Part shown: one piece after another, positions 17,426 to 25,129 of the stretch
Layout: each line of letters opens with the position of its first letter
How positions within the stretch are numbered: the first letter of the stretch is position 1
NCBI GenBank assembly: GCA_036005125.1
Contig: DASYQV010000010.1
Location: forward strand, 1-46,997
Source of the DNA: DASYQV01 sp036005125
Lineage (GTDB): Bacteria; Acidobacteriota; Vicinamibacteria; Vicinamibacterales; UBA2999
DNA: 46,997 bases
Direction of reading: 5' to 3'
Notes under the pieces: generated by a model
What the model saw: only the letters and a program-made list of their open reading frames with translations
Database searches by the model: none
Told to the model about the DNA's origin: nothing
Position numbers and translations under genes: made by a program

Positions 17426-18627
17426 GTGCCACGCTCTCCATGCCCGGCGAGCCATCCGCGATCACGACGCCTGCGCGCGGCCGGACTCGCGCGCGCAACG
17501 TGCTCTACGTTGCCAACTCGTCGAAAATCGGCGGAGCCAATCGATCGCTGATCGACTTGATCTCCCGACTCGACCGCTCGCGATATCGGTCGCATCTGGT
17601 GATGGCCACCGACGGCCCGATGTCAGAGTGGGCGAGGACTGCGGCCATTCCGTATCACATCGTGGCCGGCGACGATTGGTCCGGCCGTCGAGACCTCGTC
17701 CGCCGCGCGGTACGCCTCCTCGCGCTGCTGGCTGCCCGCAGAATCGATATCGTTCACGCCATGGCGCCAACCTGTTATCGGGCGGCAGGCGTGGCCGCAC
17801 GGGTTACTGGCGCGCTTCGCGTGGTTCACCTGGGCTATCCGCCGGAGCCCGGAGAGCTCGAGCGGAGCTTCGTGTCCGGCCCCGATGCGGTGCTCGGCTG
17901 TTACCACCAGCAGGCGATGGAGGCGGCTCCCGAGGTGGCCCGGCTCGCCCCGCGCTGCCGCGTCATCGGCGTCCCGAATGGAATCGATCTCGAACGGTTC
18001 TCTCCGCGGCCGTCGGCCGCCGCGGCCGTTCGTGCTTCGTTCGGCGTCGAGAATCGCCCGCTCGTGCTCATCGTGGGCCATCTCAGTGAAGTAAAGGGAT
18101 ATCCCACCTTTCTCCGGGCAGCCAGAACAATCGCGAACGCGGTCCCCGACTGCGCCTTTGCCGCACTCGGAGGCGAAACCGTCTCGCCCGGGTACGGCAA
18201 GGTGCTCCATGACATGGCCGTTGGTCTGGGTCTCGCGAATCGCGTGCGTTTTCTCGGATGGCGGCCGGATGTCGCCGACGTGCTGCAGGCAGCCGACGTC
18301 GTCACGCTCCCCTCGCGCGCCGAAGGACTGCCGCTTGCCGTGCTGGAGGCGATGGCGTGCGCGAGACCGGTTGTCGCGACGCCGGTCGGCGGCGTCCCCG
18401 ATGCCGTCGTGAACGAGGAGACCGGCCTGCTGGTGCCGCCCGACGATCCTCGCCGCCTGGCGGCGGCCATTCTCCGGCTGCTCAGGGATCGCGAGACGGC
18501 GGCACGGATGGGCGCCGCTGGCCGGCGCCGCGTGGAGAGCTCGTTTTCCCTGGAGAGTTTCGCGTCGGGGGTCGAGGCGGTCTACCGCGACCTGCTGACC
18601 CCCGCGCCCCGCCTCGCGACAGCATGA
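17422..18627 (+). CDS. Glycosyltransferase family 4 (GT-B fold)
   Basis: 401 aa, with ATG 17422 overlapping the previous stop. The N-terminal domain starts at NVLYVANSSKIGGANRSLIDL. The C-terminal nucleotide-sugar domain has VIGVPNGIDLERF, LIVGHLSEVKGY and the ExxxxxE motif region SRAEGLPLAVLEAMACARPVVAT. It is the last gene of the wzm operon. Its 3' end overlaps the remnant PIN gene on the opposite strand by 46 bp. Confidence 0.92.
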   Translation: MSATLSMPGEPSAITTPARGRTRARNVLYVANSSKIGGANRSLIDLISRLDRSRYRSHLVMATDGPMSEWARTAAIPYHIVAGDDWSGRRDLVRRAVRLLALLAARRIDIVHAMAPTCYRAAGVAARVTGALRVVHLGYPPEPGELERSFVSGPDAVLGCYHQQAMEAAPEVARLAPRCRVIGVPNGIDLERFSPRPSAAAAVRASFGVENRPLVLIVGHLSEVKGYPTFLRAARTIANAVPDCAFAALGGETVSPGYGKVLHDMAVGLGLANRVRFLGWRPDVADVLQAADVVTLPSRAEGLPLAVLEAMACARPVVATPVGGVPDAVVNEETGLLVPPDDPRRLAAAILRLLRDRETAARMGAAGRRRVESSFSLESFASGVEAVYRDLLTPAPRLATA

Positions 18628-19010
18628 ACATCACGGTCGGTCACCGCCCATGGCCGGGGCGACTCCTCGTCAGACTCGAACGTCTGAACGAGCTGGATGT
18701 GGGCGGCTACTGCGGGCATGTTCCTCAACGCAGCTTCGAGTCGGTCGTCTGCAGTAACCGAGCGCGTGTTGAGCCGAACCGCCAGTGCGACGTACATCGA
18801 CTCGTACACCGTCCGCCCTGTTGCATGCGCCAGCGCGTGTGCGTCTTCCGCCAGGGCGCGGCACGAAACGGTCTCCACCGCGATCCGCCCGATGTCTGCC
18901 ACGAGCTGCTGCCCCTCTTCAGCTGTCAGCTCTTGGCGGCGAATCTTTGTCCAGATCGTGTTGGCAGTCTCGGCGAAGAGCAGATCGGGGGCGACGTACT
19001 CGTGTGGCAC
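18582..19010 (-). pseudogene. 5'-truncated PIN-domain toxin (VapC-like)
   Basis: 142 codons beginning MPHEYVAPDLLFAETANTIWTKIRRQELTAEEG, which matches the middle of VapC ribonucleases. It continues with TVYESMYVALAVRL and SVTADDRL (the last conserved acidic residue). VapC proteins start with a beta strand carrying an invariant Asp (the DASVA region) about 35-40 residues earlier. Upstream this frame meets a TGA, and no frame contains that motif. The catalytic centre is therefore incomplete and the gene is probably dead. The C-terminus after about residue 116 runs into the neighbouring GT4 gene and looks unrelated to the family. Confidence 0.7.
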
Positions 19011-19180
19011 GCTGTCCTCGCCTGGTGTGGCGCGCGCGAGACCCGTAGTCGCGAACGCCTGTCGGCGGCGTGCTCGACGCGGTCGTTGTCAGGGTCTCGT
19101 TTTCCTGGAACGCCGTACAATGCCCTCCTTATCAGCGCGGTGGCGGTCGATCCGCAGGCACGTGACACAATGCGGGCGAC

Positions 19181-19523
19181 GTGAAACTTCCGAACATTAA
19201 TCTCGCGATCGTCGATCGACACAAAATCGTTGACGACCTGCTGAACTCACGGCATCCGATAACGGTGGCAAGGCACAGTTCTTCGAATCACTAGGATCTC
19301 CGCTGCGAATCCAGAGGCTCTCGTCAGCTCTCTTCGCGCAGTGGCTCAGACCGGCGAAGTCGTCGAGAATCTGGAATCCGCCCACGGCGAACAATATGTT
19401 GTCGACGGCCTGGTGTCGTCGCAAACTGAGAAGGGACATCCGCGGATAGTCCGGACAGTCTGGATCATCGATCGCGGCTCGGAAGCACCTCGTTTGGTGA
19501 CCGCTTATCCCGGCAAGGAGTGA
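19181..19523 (+). pseudogene. DUF6883 family gene with two frameshifts
   Basis: Starting at GTG 19181, frame 1 gives MKLPNINLAIVDRHKIVDDL and stops at a TAG near 19292. After a one-base loss near 19264 the next frame continues PDNGGKAQFFESLG. After a second near 19294 the third frame gives SAANPEALVSSLRAVAQTGEVV..., ending with VRTVWIIDRGSEAPRLVTAYPGKE. Joined, the pieces make one continuous DUF6883-like protein of about 114 aa. Two single-base deletions explain it, unless they are assembly errors. It lies ten bases before an intact DUF4926 gene, a pairing I recall as common. Confidence 0.72.
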
Positions 19524-19532
19524 GTCTTCGGC

Positions 19533-19763
19533 ATGATCAGAGAACACGACCGGGTCGTTCTGACAGCACCGGTGGCGAGGGAACGACTCGAGAAAGGCGA
19601 TGTCGGGACGGTCGTTCACGTCTACCCCGATGGCAAGGCCTTCGAGGTGGAGTTCACGACACTCGACGGGCACACCGCTGCCGTAGCGACCGTGGAAGCT
19701 TCGTCCGTCCGTCCGGTCACGGGACGAGAGATCACACACTCGCGCGAACTGACAGCTCCGTAG
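19533..19763 (+). CDS. DUF4926 domain protein
   Basis: 76 aa, MIREHDRVVLTAPVARERLEKGDVGTVVHVY..., a small beta-barrel fold. The motif DxVVLxxxxxxxxLxxGDxGTVVxxY and the ending FEVEFTTLDGHT...VEASSVRPV are typical of DUF4926. Members usually sit directly after a DUF6883 gene; here that partner is broken. The function is not established, although an accessory or immunity-like role in a small two-gene module has been suggested by such neighbourhoods. The frame is intact. Confidence 0.72.
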   Translation: MIREHDRVVLTAPVARERLEKGDVGTVVHVYPDGKAFEVEFTTLDGHTAAVATVEASSVRPVTGREITHSRELTAP

Positions 19764-19842
19764 ATCAATCGCTGCGCGACCTTCATTCTCACGACTCTTT
19801 TCCCACGCCTCGCGACCCTGTCTGCCTTTCCCACTGGCGAGA

Positions 19843-20076
19843 CTCGATCCCGGCGAGCGCCAGGCTATTCAATTGGCCATGCGAGCGCACGCCGATTTAG
19901 TACTGATGGATGAAAAGGTCGGCGTTCGCATCGCGCGCGAACAAGGGCTTGCCGTCACGGGCACCTTGGATGTGCTGGTCCAGGCTGCCCGGCGCGCCTT
20001 GGTTGACATGGAACGAGCATTATCCGAAGCCCGATTTAGACGCCAGCAATCCGTACGAGCGGCTCGCGTCGAGTGA
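19843..20076 (+). pseudogene. Remnant of a DUF3368-type PIN domain protein
   Basis: The frame reads LDPGERQAIQLAMRAHADL... then VLMDEKVGVRIAREQGLAVTGTLDVLVQA. This is the C-terminal half of DUF3368 PIN proteins (GERxAIxLA, LxDExxGRxxA, VTGTLGVL). The N-terminal catalytic half is absent upstream, where the same frame lacks family residues. The only nearby starts are a TTG at 19873 and an ATG at 19879. The 3' end overlaps the convergent sulfotransferase gene by 41 bp. Confidence 0.62.
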
Positions 20077-21199
20077 CAGCGCCGGACGACTCACGCGTCA
20101 TGACGCCGAAGAAGTCGCTCAGCGTCTTCTCGCACTCCGCCTCGTGACGCCTGAACCACTCATCGTCGGAATACTCGCGCCACTTGCCGCCCTTCTGCCG
20201 CGCAATGCAGCCGGTCAGACGGGACAGGTCGAAGTCGTCGATGTCCACCGCCCGCATGAGGCGCGTGAGCTCGTGCTCGGGACGGGTCACCAGATTCTCG
20301 AAGCAGATGGAGACGTCGGAGTAGTGCTGGCCGAAGATGTACGAGAGCTTCCACAGGAAATAGAACAGCACGTACGGATGCGACGCCGATGCCGGGTCCA
20401 GGAACGGAAAGCGGTGGCGCAGGTCGCGGGCCCAGCGCAACAGGTAGAAGTGATCGTACGGCCCGAACTGCGGCGTCGACATCGTGGGCCCGAACCGTCG
20501 CGGATCCACGAGCGACGAGCACCACTGGTCGCGTGGATGGCGGTACAGGTGCACGATCTGCGCGTGCGGGAAGCGCGCACGGAACCACGCGAGACGGAAG
20601 TCGATGCGGTTGAACTGCAGCACCGGCCGGGCGGGGGCCGCATCCACGAGGGTCTGCACGTACTGCTGGAGGCGAGGGTCCCAGAACGACTCGTCCATGT
20701 ACAAGTGACGGTCGATCCATTCGTCCCGATAGATCGCCGCGAGCCGACCCAGGCCGTCGTACTCCCGCCAGTAGTCGGAGACGCCAAGGTGCGTGTCGTC
20801 GGTCTGGCCGCCGCGGGTCTTCGGGTCGAACCAGCGCCGCTCGTTGAGTGGCTCGTAGTACGCGGTGCATCCCTCAACGTGGCGGAAGATGTTCCAGAGC
20901 ACCGTCGAACCACTGCGGAACCGCGCGGTGATGAAGATGGGCCGGCGCTCGGGCCCTGGATTGACGCTCGTGGCGACACCGAGATCGGGGTACACGGCCG
21001 CACCCACCGTCGCCGGCGAGGCAGCAAAGGGCGGGCCCGCGGTCAGCCTGCCCTGGAGCGCGCTGGCGGCAATGGCCCGCCCGTCCTCTGACGACAGGAT
21101 CCGCCGGACGAACCCGAACAGCGCATCGCGGCACACACCCCTGGCGCGTCGAAGCGGTCCGCGCACGCGAGTGCCGTCGCTATGAGTGGTCGATGACAC
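20036..21199 (-). CDS. PAPS-dependent sulfotransferase
   Basis: About 387 aa. The 5'-phosphosulfate-binding loop is FITARFRSGSTVLWNIF (about residues 89-105) and the 3'-phosphate-binding motif is HLYRHPRDQWCSS (about 215). Both are hallmarks of cytosolic and Golgi-type sulfotransferases. GTG 21199 has GGAG 5 nt upstream and overlaps the cysNC end by 20 bp. ATG 21229 is an in-frame alternative without a good ribosome binding site. It is co-directional with cysD and cysNC, which make its donor PAPS. In an exopolysaccharide locus the likely acceptor is a sugar of the polymer or a lipid-linked intermediate; this is inferred. The family also includes enzymes acting on lipids and small metabolites. 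Confidence 0.88.
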   Translation of the reverse strand: MSSTTHSDGTRVRGPLRRARGVCRDALFGFVRRILSSEDGRAIAASALQGRLTAGPPFAASPATVGAAVYPDLGVATSVNPGPERRPIFITARFRSGSTVLWNIFRHVEGCTAYYEPLNERRWFDPKTRGGQTDDTHLGVSDYWREYDGLGRLAAIYRDEWIDRHLYMDESFWDPRLQQYVQTLVDAAPARPVLQFNRIDFRLAWFRARFPHAQIVHLYRHPRDQWCSSLVDPRRFGPTMSTPQFGPYDHFYLLRWARDLRHRFPFLDPASASHPYVLFYFLWKLSYIFGQHYSDVSICFENLVTRPEHELTRLMRAVDIDDFDLSRLTGCIARQKGGKWREYSDDEWFRRHEAECEKTLSDFFGVMTRESSGAVTRREPLVRIAGV

Positions 21200-23087
21200 T
21201 GGTGCTCCGAAGCTGTTCGATGATCGCATTGGCTGCCTGCTCGGGACTGAGAACGGTCGTGTCGATCCGCATCTCGGGATATTCGGGCTCCTCGTACGGC
21301 GAGTCGATGCCGGTGAAATTCTTCAGCTGACCGGACCTGGCCTTCTTGTACAGCCCCTTCGGGTCGCGCGTCTCTGCGACCGCCAGCGGCGTCTGCACGA
21401 AGACCTCCACGAACTCACCGCGCTCGAGCAACTCGCGCGCCATGCGCCGCTCGGCGCGGAATGGCGAGATGAACGACACGAGCACGATCAGGCCGGCGTC
21501 GACCATGAGGCGCGCGACCTCCGCGACGCGGCGGATGTTCTCGACGCGGTCCGCGTCGGTGAAGCCGAGATCCTTGTTGAGGGCATGCCGCACGTTGTCG
21601 CCGTCGAGGATGTAGGTGTGGCGCCCCAGCGCGTGCAGTCGCTTCTCGACGGCGTTGGCAATCGTCGACTTGCCGGCGCCGGAGAGACCGGTGAACCAGA
21701 CGACACAGGGCTTCTGCCCCTTCAGTTCAGCCCGCGCGGACTTGTTGATGTCGAGCGCCTGCCAGTGCACGTTCTGCGAACGGCGCAGCGCAAAGTGCAG
21801 CAGGCCGGCGCCCACCGTGGCGTTCGTGAGGCGATCGACGAGGATGAAACCGCCAAGGTCCCTGTTGTCGCGGTACGGCTCGAAGACAACCGGCTGGCTC
21901 AGCTCCAGGTTGCAGACGCCAATGTCGTTGAGCTCGAGCGTCTTGGCGGCGACGTGCTCCAGCGTGTTGACGTTCACCTTGTACTTGAGCGGCGCGACGG
22001 TTGCCGTCACCGTCTGCGTTCCTATCTTGAGCAGGTACGAACGACCCTGCAGCATCCGCCGTTCGTGCATCCACACGACCGTGGCCTCGAACTGGTCCGC
22101 CACGGCCGGCGGCGCATCTGCGGCGGCAAGCACGTCGCCCCGACTTACGTCGATATCGTCGGCGAGCGTCACCGTCACCGACTGTCCCGCCATGGCCGCG
22201 GGCGACTGGCGATCACCAACGAGAATTCGATCGATTCGTGAGTGGCGGCCGGAGGGCAGCACGCTCACGGGATCGCCGACCTGCGCCGTGCCGCCAACAA
22301 CGACGCCCGTGTAGCCACGGAAATCACGATCCGGCCGGTTTACCCACTGCACCGGCAGCCGGAACGGCTTGGACGCGACGTCATCGCCGACGGGCACGGC
22401 CTCGAGGTGCGCCAGCAGCGTCGGGCCCTGATACCAGGGCATTTCGGCCGCGGGCCTCATCACGTTGTGACCGTACACCGCCGAGACGGGAATGCACGTG
22501 ACGTCGGAGAGGCCGATCCGCTCCGCGAACTCGCGGTAGTCGCTCTCGATCCGGTCGAACACGTCGCGCGAGTAATCGACCAGATCCATCTTGTTGATCG
22601 CCAGCACGACGCGCCGGATGCCCAGGAGCGAGACGAGGTAGCTGTGCCTGCGGGTCTGCGTCAGGACGCGCTTGCGCGCATCGATCAGAATGACGGCGAG
22701 ATCCGCCGTCGAGGCGCCCGTGATCATGTTCCGCGTGTACTGCTCGTGGCCCGGCGTGTCGGCGACGATGAACTTGCGCTTGTCGGTGGAGAAGAACCGA
22801 TAGGCGACGTCGATCGTGATCCCCTGCTCGCGCTCGGCCGACAGCCCATCGACGAGCAGCGCGAAATCGAGCTCGGCGCCTCGTGTGCCCACCTTCTTCG
22901 AGTCGGCGGTCAGCGCCGCGAGCTGGTCGTCGAAGATCATCTTCGACTCGTAGAGGAGCCGGCCGATGAGCGTCGATTTGCCGTCGTCGACGCTGCCGCA
23001 CGTGATGAAGCGCAGCAGGCTCTTGCGCTCTTGCGTACGGAGATAGCTGTCGATGTCGATGCTGGCCGAGGCCGACGGGAGCGCCAT
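21180..23087 (-). CDS. cysNC: Bifunctional sulfate adenylyltransferase subunit 1 / adenylylsulfate kinase (CysN-CysC fusion)
   Basis: 635 aa. ATG 23087 shares its first base with the cysD stop (TGATG). The CysN half is an EF-Tu-like GTPase with CGSVDDGKST, ADTPGHEQYTRNM and NKMD, followed by the beta-barrel domains. It powers APS formation by CysD through GTP hydrolysis. From about residue 443 the CysC kinase domain begins, with P-loop GLSGAGKST, ILDGDNVRHALNKDLGF and the substrate motif region KGLYKKARSGQLKNFTGIDSPYE. It phosphorylates APS to PAPS. This NC fusion is typical of sulfation-dedicated systems such as NodPQ as well as assimilation. No cysH or cysI is nearby, which favours PAPS use for sulfation here. 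Confidence 0.95.
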   Translation of the reverse strand: MALPSASASIDIDSYLRTQERKSLLRFITCGSVDDGKSTLIGRLLYESKMIFDDQLAALTADSKKVGTRGAELDFALLVDGLSAEREQGITIDVAYRFFSTDKRKFIVADTPGHEQYTRNMITGASTADLAVILIDARKRVLTQTRRHSYLVSLLGIRRVVLAINKMDLVDYSRDVFDRIESDYREFAERIGLSDVTCIPVSAVYGHNVMRPAAEMPWYQGPTLLAHLEAVPVGDDVASKPFRLPVQWVNRPDRDFRGYTGVVVGGTAQVGDPVSVLPSGRHSRIDRILVGDRQSPAAMAGQSVTVTLADDIDVSRGDVLAAADAPPAVADQFEATVVWMHERRMLQGRSYLLKIGTQTVTATVAPLKYKVNVNTLEHVAAKTLELNDIGVCNLELSQPVVFEPYRDNRDLGGFILVDRLTNATVGAGLLHFALRRSQNVHWQALDINKSARAELKGQKPCVVWFTGLSGAGKSTIANAVEKRLHALGRHTYILDGDNVRHALNKDLGFTDADRVENIRRVAEVARLMVDAGLIVLVSFISPFRAERRMARELLERGEFVEVFVQTPLAVAETRDPKGLYKKARSGQLKNFTGIDSPYEEPEYPEMRIDTTVLSPEQAANAIIEQLRSTSVIDHS

Positions 23088-24031
23088 CAGAAGTACCCCT
23101 CGATCTTCTTCTTCTCCATCGATGCCGACTGATCGCTGTCGATCAGACGACCCTGGCGCTCGGAGTAGCGCGTCAGGAGCATCTCCTGTATGACCGCCGG
23201 CAGCGTGCTCGCGTCGCTCTCGATGGCTCCCGTCAATGGATAGCAGCCCAGTGTCCGGAACCGCACCCGCCGGGTCTCGATCTGCTCGCCGGGCCCGAGC
23301 GGCATCCGGTCGTCGTCGACCATGATCCAGGTGCCGTCGCGCCGGACGACGGGCCGCTCCTTCGTGAGGTACAGGCCGACGATCGGGATGTTCTCGAGAT
23401 AGATGTATTGCCAGATGTCGAGCTCGGTCCAGTTCGACAAGGGGAACACCCGGATGCTGTCGCCCTTGCGCGTGCGCGCGTTGTACACGCGCCAGAGCTC
23501 GGGCCGCTGCTGCTTCGGGTTCCAGCGATGCTGCGCGGATCGTATGGAAAAGACCCGTTCCTTCGCGCGCGATTTCTCCTCGTCGCGGCGGGCGCCACCG
23601 AATGCCGCGTCGAACGCGTACTTGTCGAGCGCCTGTTTGAGCGCCTCGGTCTTCATGATGTCGGTGTAGAGCGCCGACCCGTGCTGGAACGGGTTCATTC
23701 CCATTTCCAGCCCCTCCCGATTCGTATGGACCAGCAGCTCGAGGCCCAGTCGTTTCGCGGTCTCGTCGCGGAACGCGATCATGTCCCGGAATTTCCAGGT
23801 CGTATCGACATGCAGGAACGGAAACGGCGGCTTCGCCGGAAAGAACGCCTTCATCGCCAGGTGCAGCATCACGGAGCTGTCCTTGCCGATCGAGTACAGC
23901 ATCACCGGGCGTTCGCATTCGGCGACGACCTCCCGCATGATGTGGATGCTCTCGGCCTCGAGGCGCTGAAGATGTGTCAGCTCCGCCGGCAGGGGCGGAG
24001 CGATGGCGTGCGTTGAGACAGGTCCGTTCAC
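23087..24031 (-). CDS. cysD: Sulfate adenylyltransferase subunit 2
   Basis: 314 aa from GTG 24031, which has AGGTGG about 8 nt upstream. An ATG at 24100 keeps the frame but lies inside the flanking inverted repeat and adds 23 residues not found in the family. The start of conserved sequence is LTHLQRLEAESIHIMREV. The PP-loop is YSIGKDSSVMLHL. The segments FLHVDTTWKFRDMIAFRD, GGARRDEEKSRAKERVFS and FPLSNWTELDIWQYI are all typical of CysD/NodP. It makes APS from ATP and sulfate with CysN and is coupled to cysNC by a one-base overlap. Confidence 0.94.
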   Translation of the reverse strand: MNGPVSTHAIAPPLPAELTHLQRLEAESIHIMREVVAECERPVMLYSIGKDSSVMLHLAMKAFFPAKPPFPFLHVDTTWKFRDMIAFRDETAKRLGLELLVHTNREGLEMGMNPFQHGSALYTDIMKTEALKQALDKYAFDAAFGGARRDEEKSRAKERVFSIRSAQHRWNPKQQRPELWRVYNARTRKGDSIRVFPLSNWTELDIWQYIYLENIPIVGLYLTKERPVVRRDGTWIMVDDDRMPLGPGEQIETRRVRFRTLGCYPLTGAIESDASTLPAVIQEMLLTRYSERQGRLIDSDQSASMEKKKIEGYF

Positions 24032-24077
24032 TTGTGTGTCCACCTGAAGAGAGATCGGTCGATACGGCGATTCACGG

Positions 24078-24176
24078 CCGGAGCTCACGTGAGTTGGCAT
24101 GTCGCAGGCCGGGCTTCAGACCCGGCGGGAGCCCACCTGAAGATGCCGGCGTGCCGCCAACTCACGTCAGCTCCGG
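24078..24176. repeat. Nested long inverted repeat in the gap between the permease gene and cysD
   Basis: A 21-base arm at 24078-24098 matches the reverse complement of 24156-24176 with one mismatch. Inside it, GCCGGG (24108-24113) and CCCGGC (24121-24126) form a second hairpin. The structure begins two bases after the upstream gene's stop (24178-24180) and fills most of the gap before cysD. It may terminate or attenuate readthrough into cysDNC, or be a mobile palindrome. Confidence 0.65.
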
Positions 24177-24177
24177 T

Positions 24178-24948
24178 TCACACGAGCGTCAATCCGGTCA
24201 GGAGCAGCACGCTCGCCAGCCCCGCGCGAAGCGCTGTCGCGGGAATCCGCGGCGACATCCAGCTCCCCAGCGCCACGCCGGGAATCGACCCCATCAACAG
24301 CGCGGCCGCCAACGACCAGTCCACGGCGCCGCGCTCGGCGTGTCCGGCCGCGGTCGCCGTCAGCAGGATCGCGGCGTGAAACACGTCGGTGCCGACAATC
24401 CGCGCGGAGTTCTGCGGAAACACGCAGATGAGAAACGGCACGAGCAAGGCGCCGCTGCCGACCGACGTGAAGCCGACCAGCGCCCCCACCAGCGCGCCGG
24501 CCACCAGTGTCCCGCGGCCCTCGAGCGCGCGGCGCCACCGTTCGGACAGCGCCGCCGGCAGCGCGCCGGCGAGCCGCGCAAGCATGAGCACGGCAACGAC
24601 GACGAGCACACCCCCGAGCGCGCGACGGACGAACGCGTCCGCCACGGCGGGCGTGTGAGCCAGCAGCCGCACGGTCGCGACAGCGGCCAGCCCGCCCGGA
24701 ACGCTGGCCAAGGCGAGCCGTTTGACCAGTTGCAGATCGACCGTCCCCTGCCGCCAGTGCAGGTACGCGCCCACGATCTTCGTCGTCGCTCCGTAGACGA
24801 GGTCCGTCCCGACCGCAACGACAGGGCTCGTGCCGATCGCGAGGATCAGAAAGGGCGTCATCAGGGCGCCGCCGCCCATGCCGGTGGCGCCGACGAGAAA
24901 CCCAACCAGACACCCGGTCAGTGGAAGCACGGCGACTGTGGCGTCCAT
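24178..24948 (-). CDS. TauE/SafE family membrane permease (probable sulfite/sulfate transporter or exporter)
   Basis: About 256 aa, with eight or so hydrophobic spans. Both family repeats are visible: GFLVGATGMGGGALMTPFLI near the N-terminus and ALVGFTSVGSGALLVPFLIC near the middle, each a TauE glycine motif. ATG 24948 is chosen because a further in-frame ATG at 24969 falls inside the dispersed repeat. Members carry sulfite, sulfoacetate or other sulfur organic anions across the inner membrane. Lying directly upstream of cysD-cysNC-sulfotransferase on the same strand, it could supply sulfate or remove sulfite. The direction of transport cannot be told from sequence. Confidence 0.88.
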   Translation of the reverse strand: MDATVAVLPLTGCLVGFLVGATGMGGGALMTPFLILAIGTSPVVAVGTDLVYGATTKIVGAYLHWRQGTVDLQLVKRLALASVPGGLAAVATVRLLAHTPAVADAFVRRALGGVLVVVAVLMLARLAGALPAALSERWRRALEGRGTLVAGALVGALVGFTSVGSGALLVPFLICVFPQNSARIVGTDVFHAAILLTATAAGHAERGAVDWSLAAALLMGSIPGVALGSWMSPRIPATALRAGLASVLLLTGLTLV

Positions 24949-24949
24949 C

Positions 24950-25005
24950 AGCCCGTTATGCGGCTCCAAACGCGAATTTGGTACCCGTTGTGGCCGCCGA
25001 ACGGG
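24950..25005. repeat. Dispersed palindromic element, copy 2
   Basis: It starts AGCCCGTTATGCGGC, exactly as at 12419, and shares the spacer core CGCGAATTTG-TAC-CGTTGTG with one or two base differences. Its right arm is degraded (CCGCCGAACGGGGT rather than CCGCATAACGGGCT). It abuts the start codon of the permease gene at 24948. Confidence 0.7.
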
Positions 25006-25010
25006 GTCAG

Positions 25011-25040
25011 ACCGGGGTCAGACCCTGGTCTGACCCCGGT
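25011..25040. repeat. Near-perfect palindrome with GGGGTCAGACC core
   Basis: ACCGGGGTCAGACC (25011-25024) and GGTCTGACCCCGGT (25027-25040) form a 14-bp stem with a 2-base loop. An extra direct copy of GGGGTCAGACC starts at 25003. Motifs of this kind occur as REP-like sequences linked to RAYT transposases in other genomes, but no RAYT gene is in the window. Confidence 0.6.
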
Positions 25041-25129
25041 GATGGGGCGACTCAAGGTTGCAGGACCGAAGTCCGCCTTTGCGATCCAGTCACTCCGGCG
25101 GACGATCGTCCGCCCTTGGGCCGGCATAG

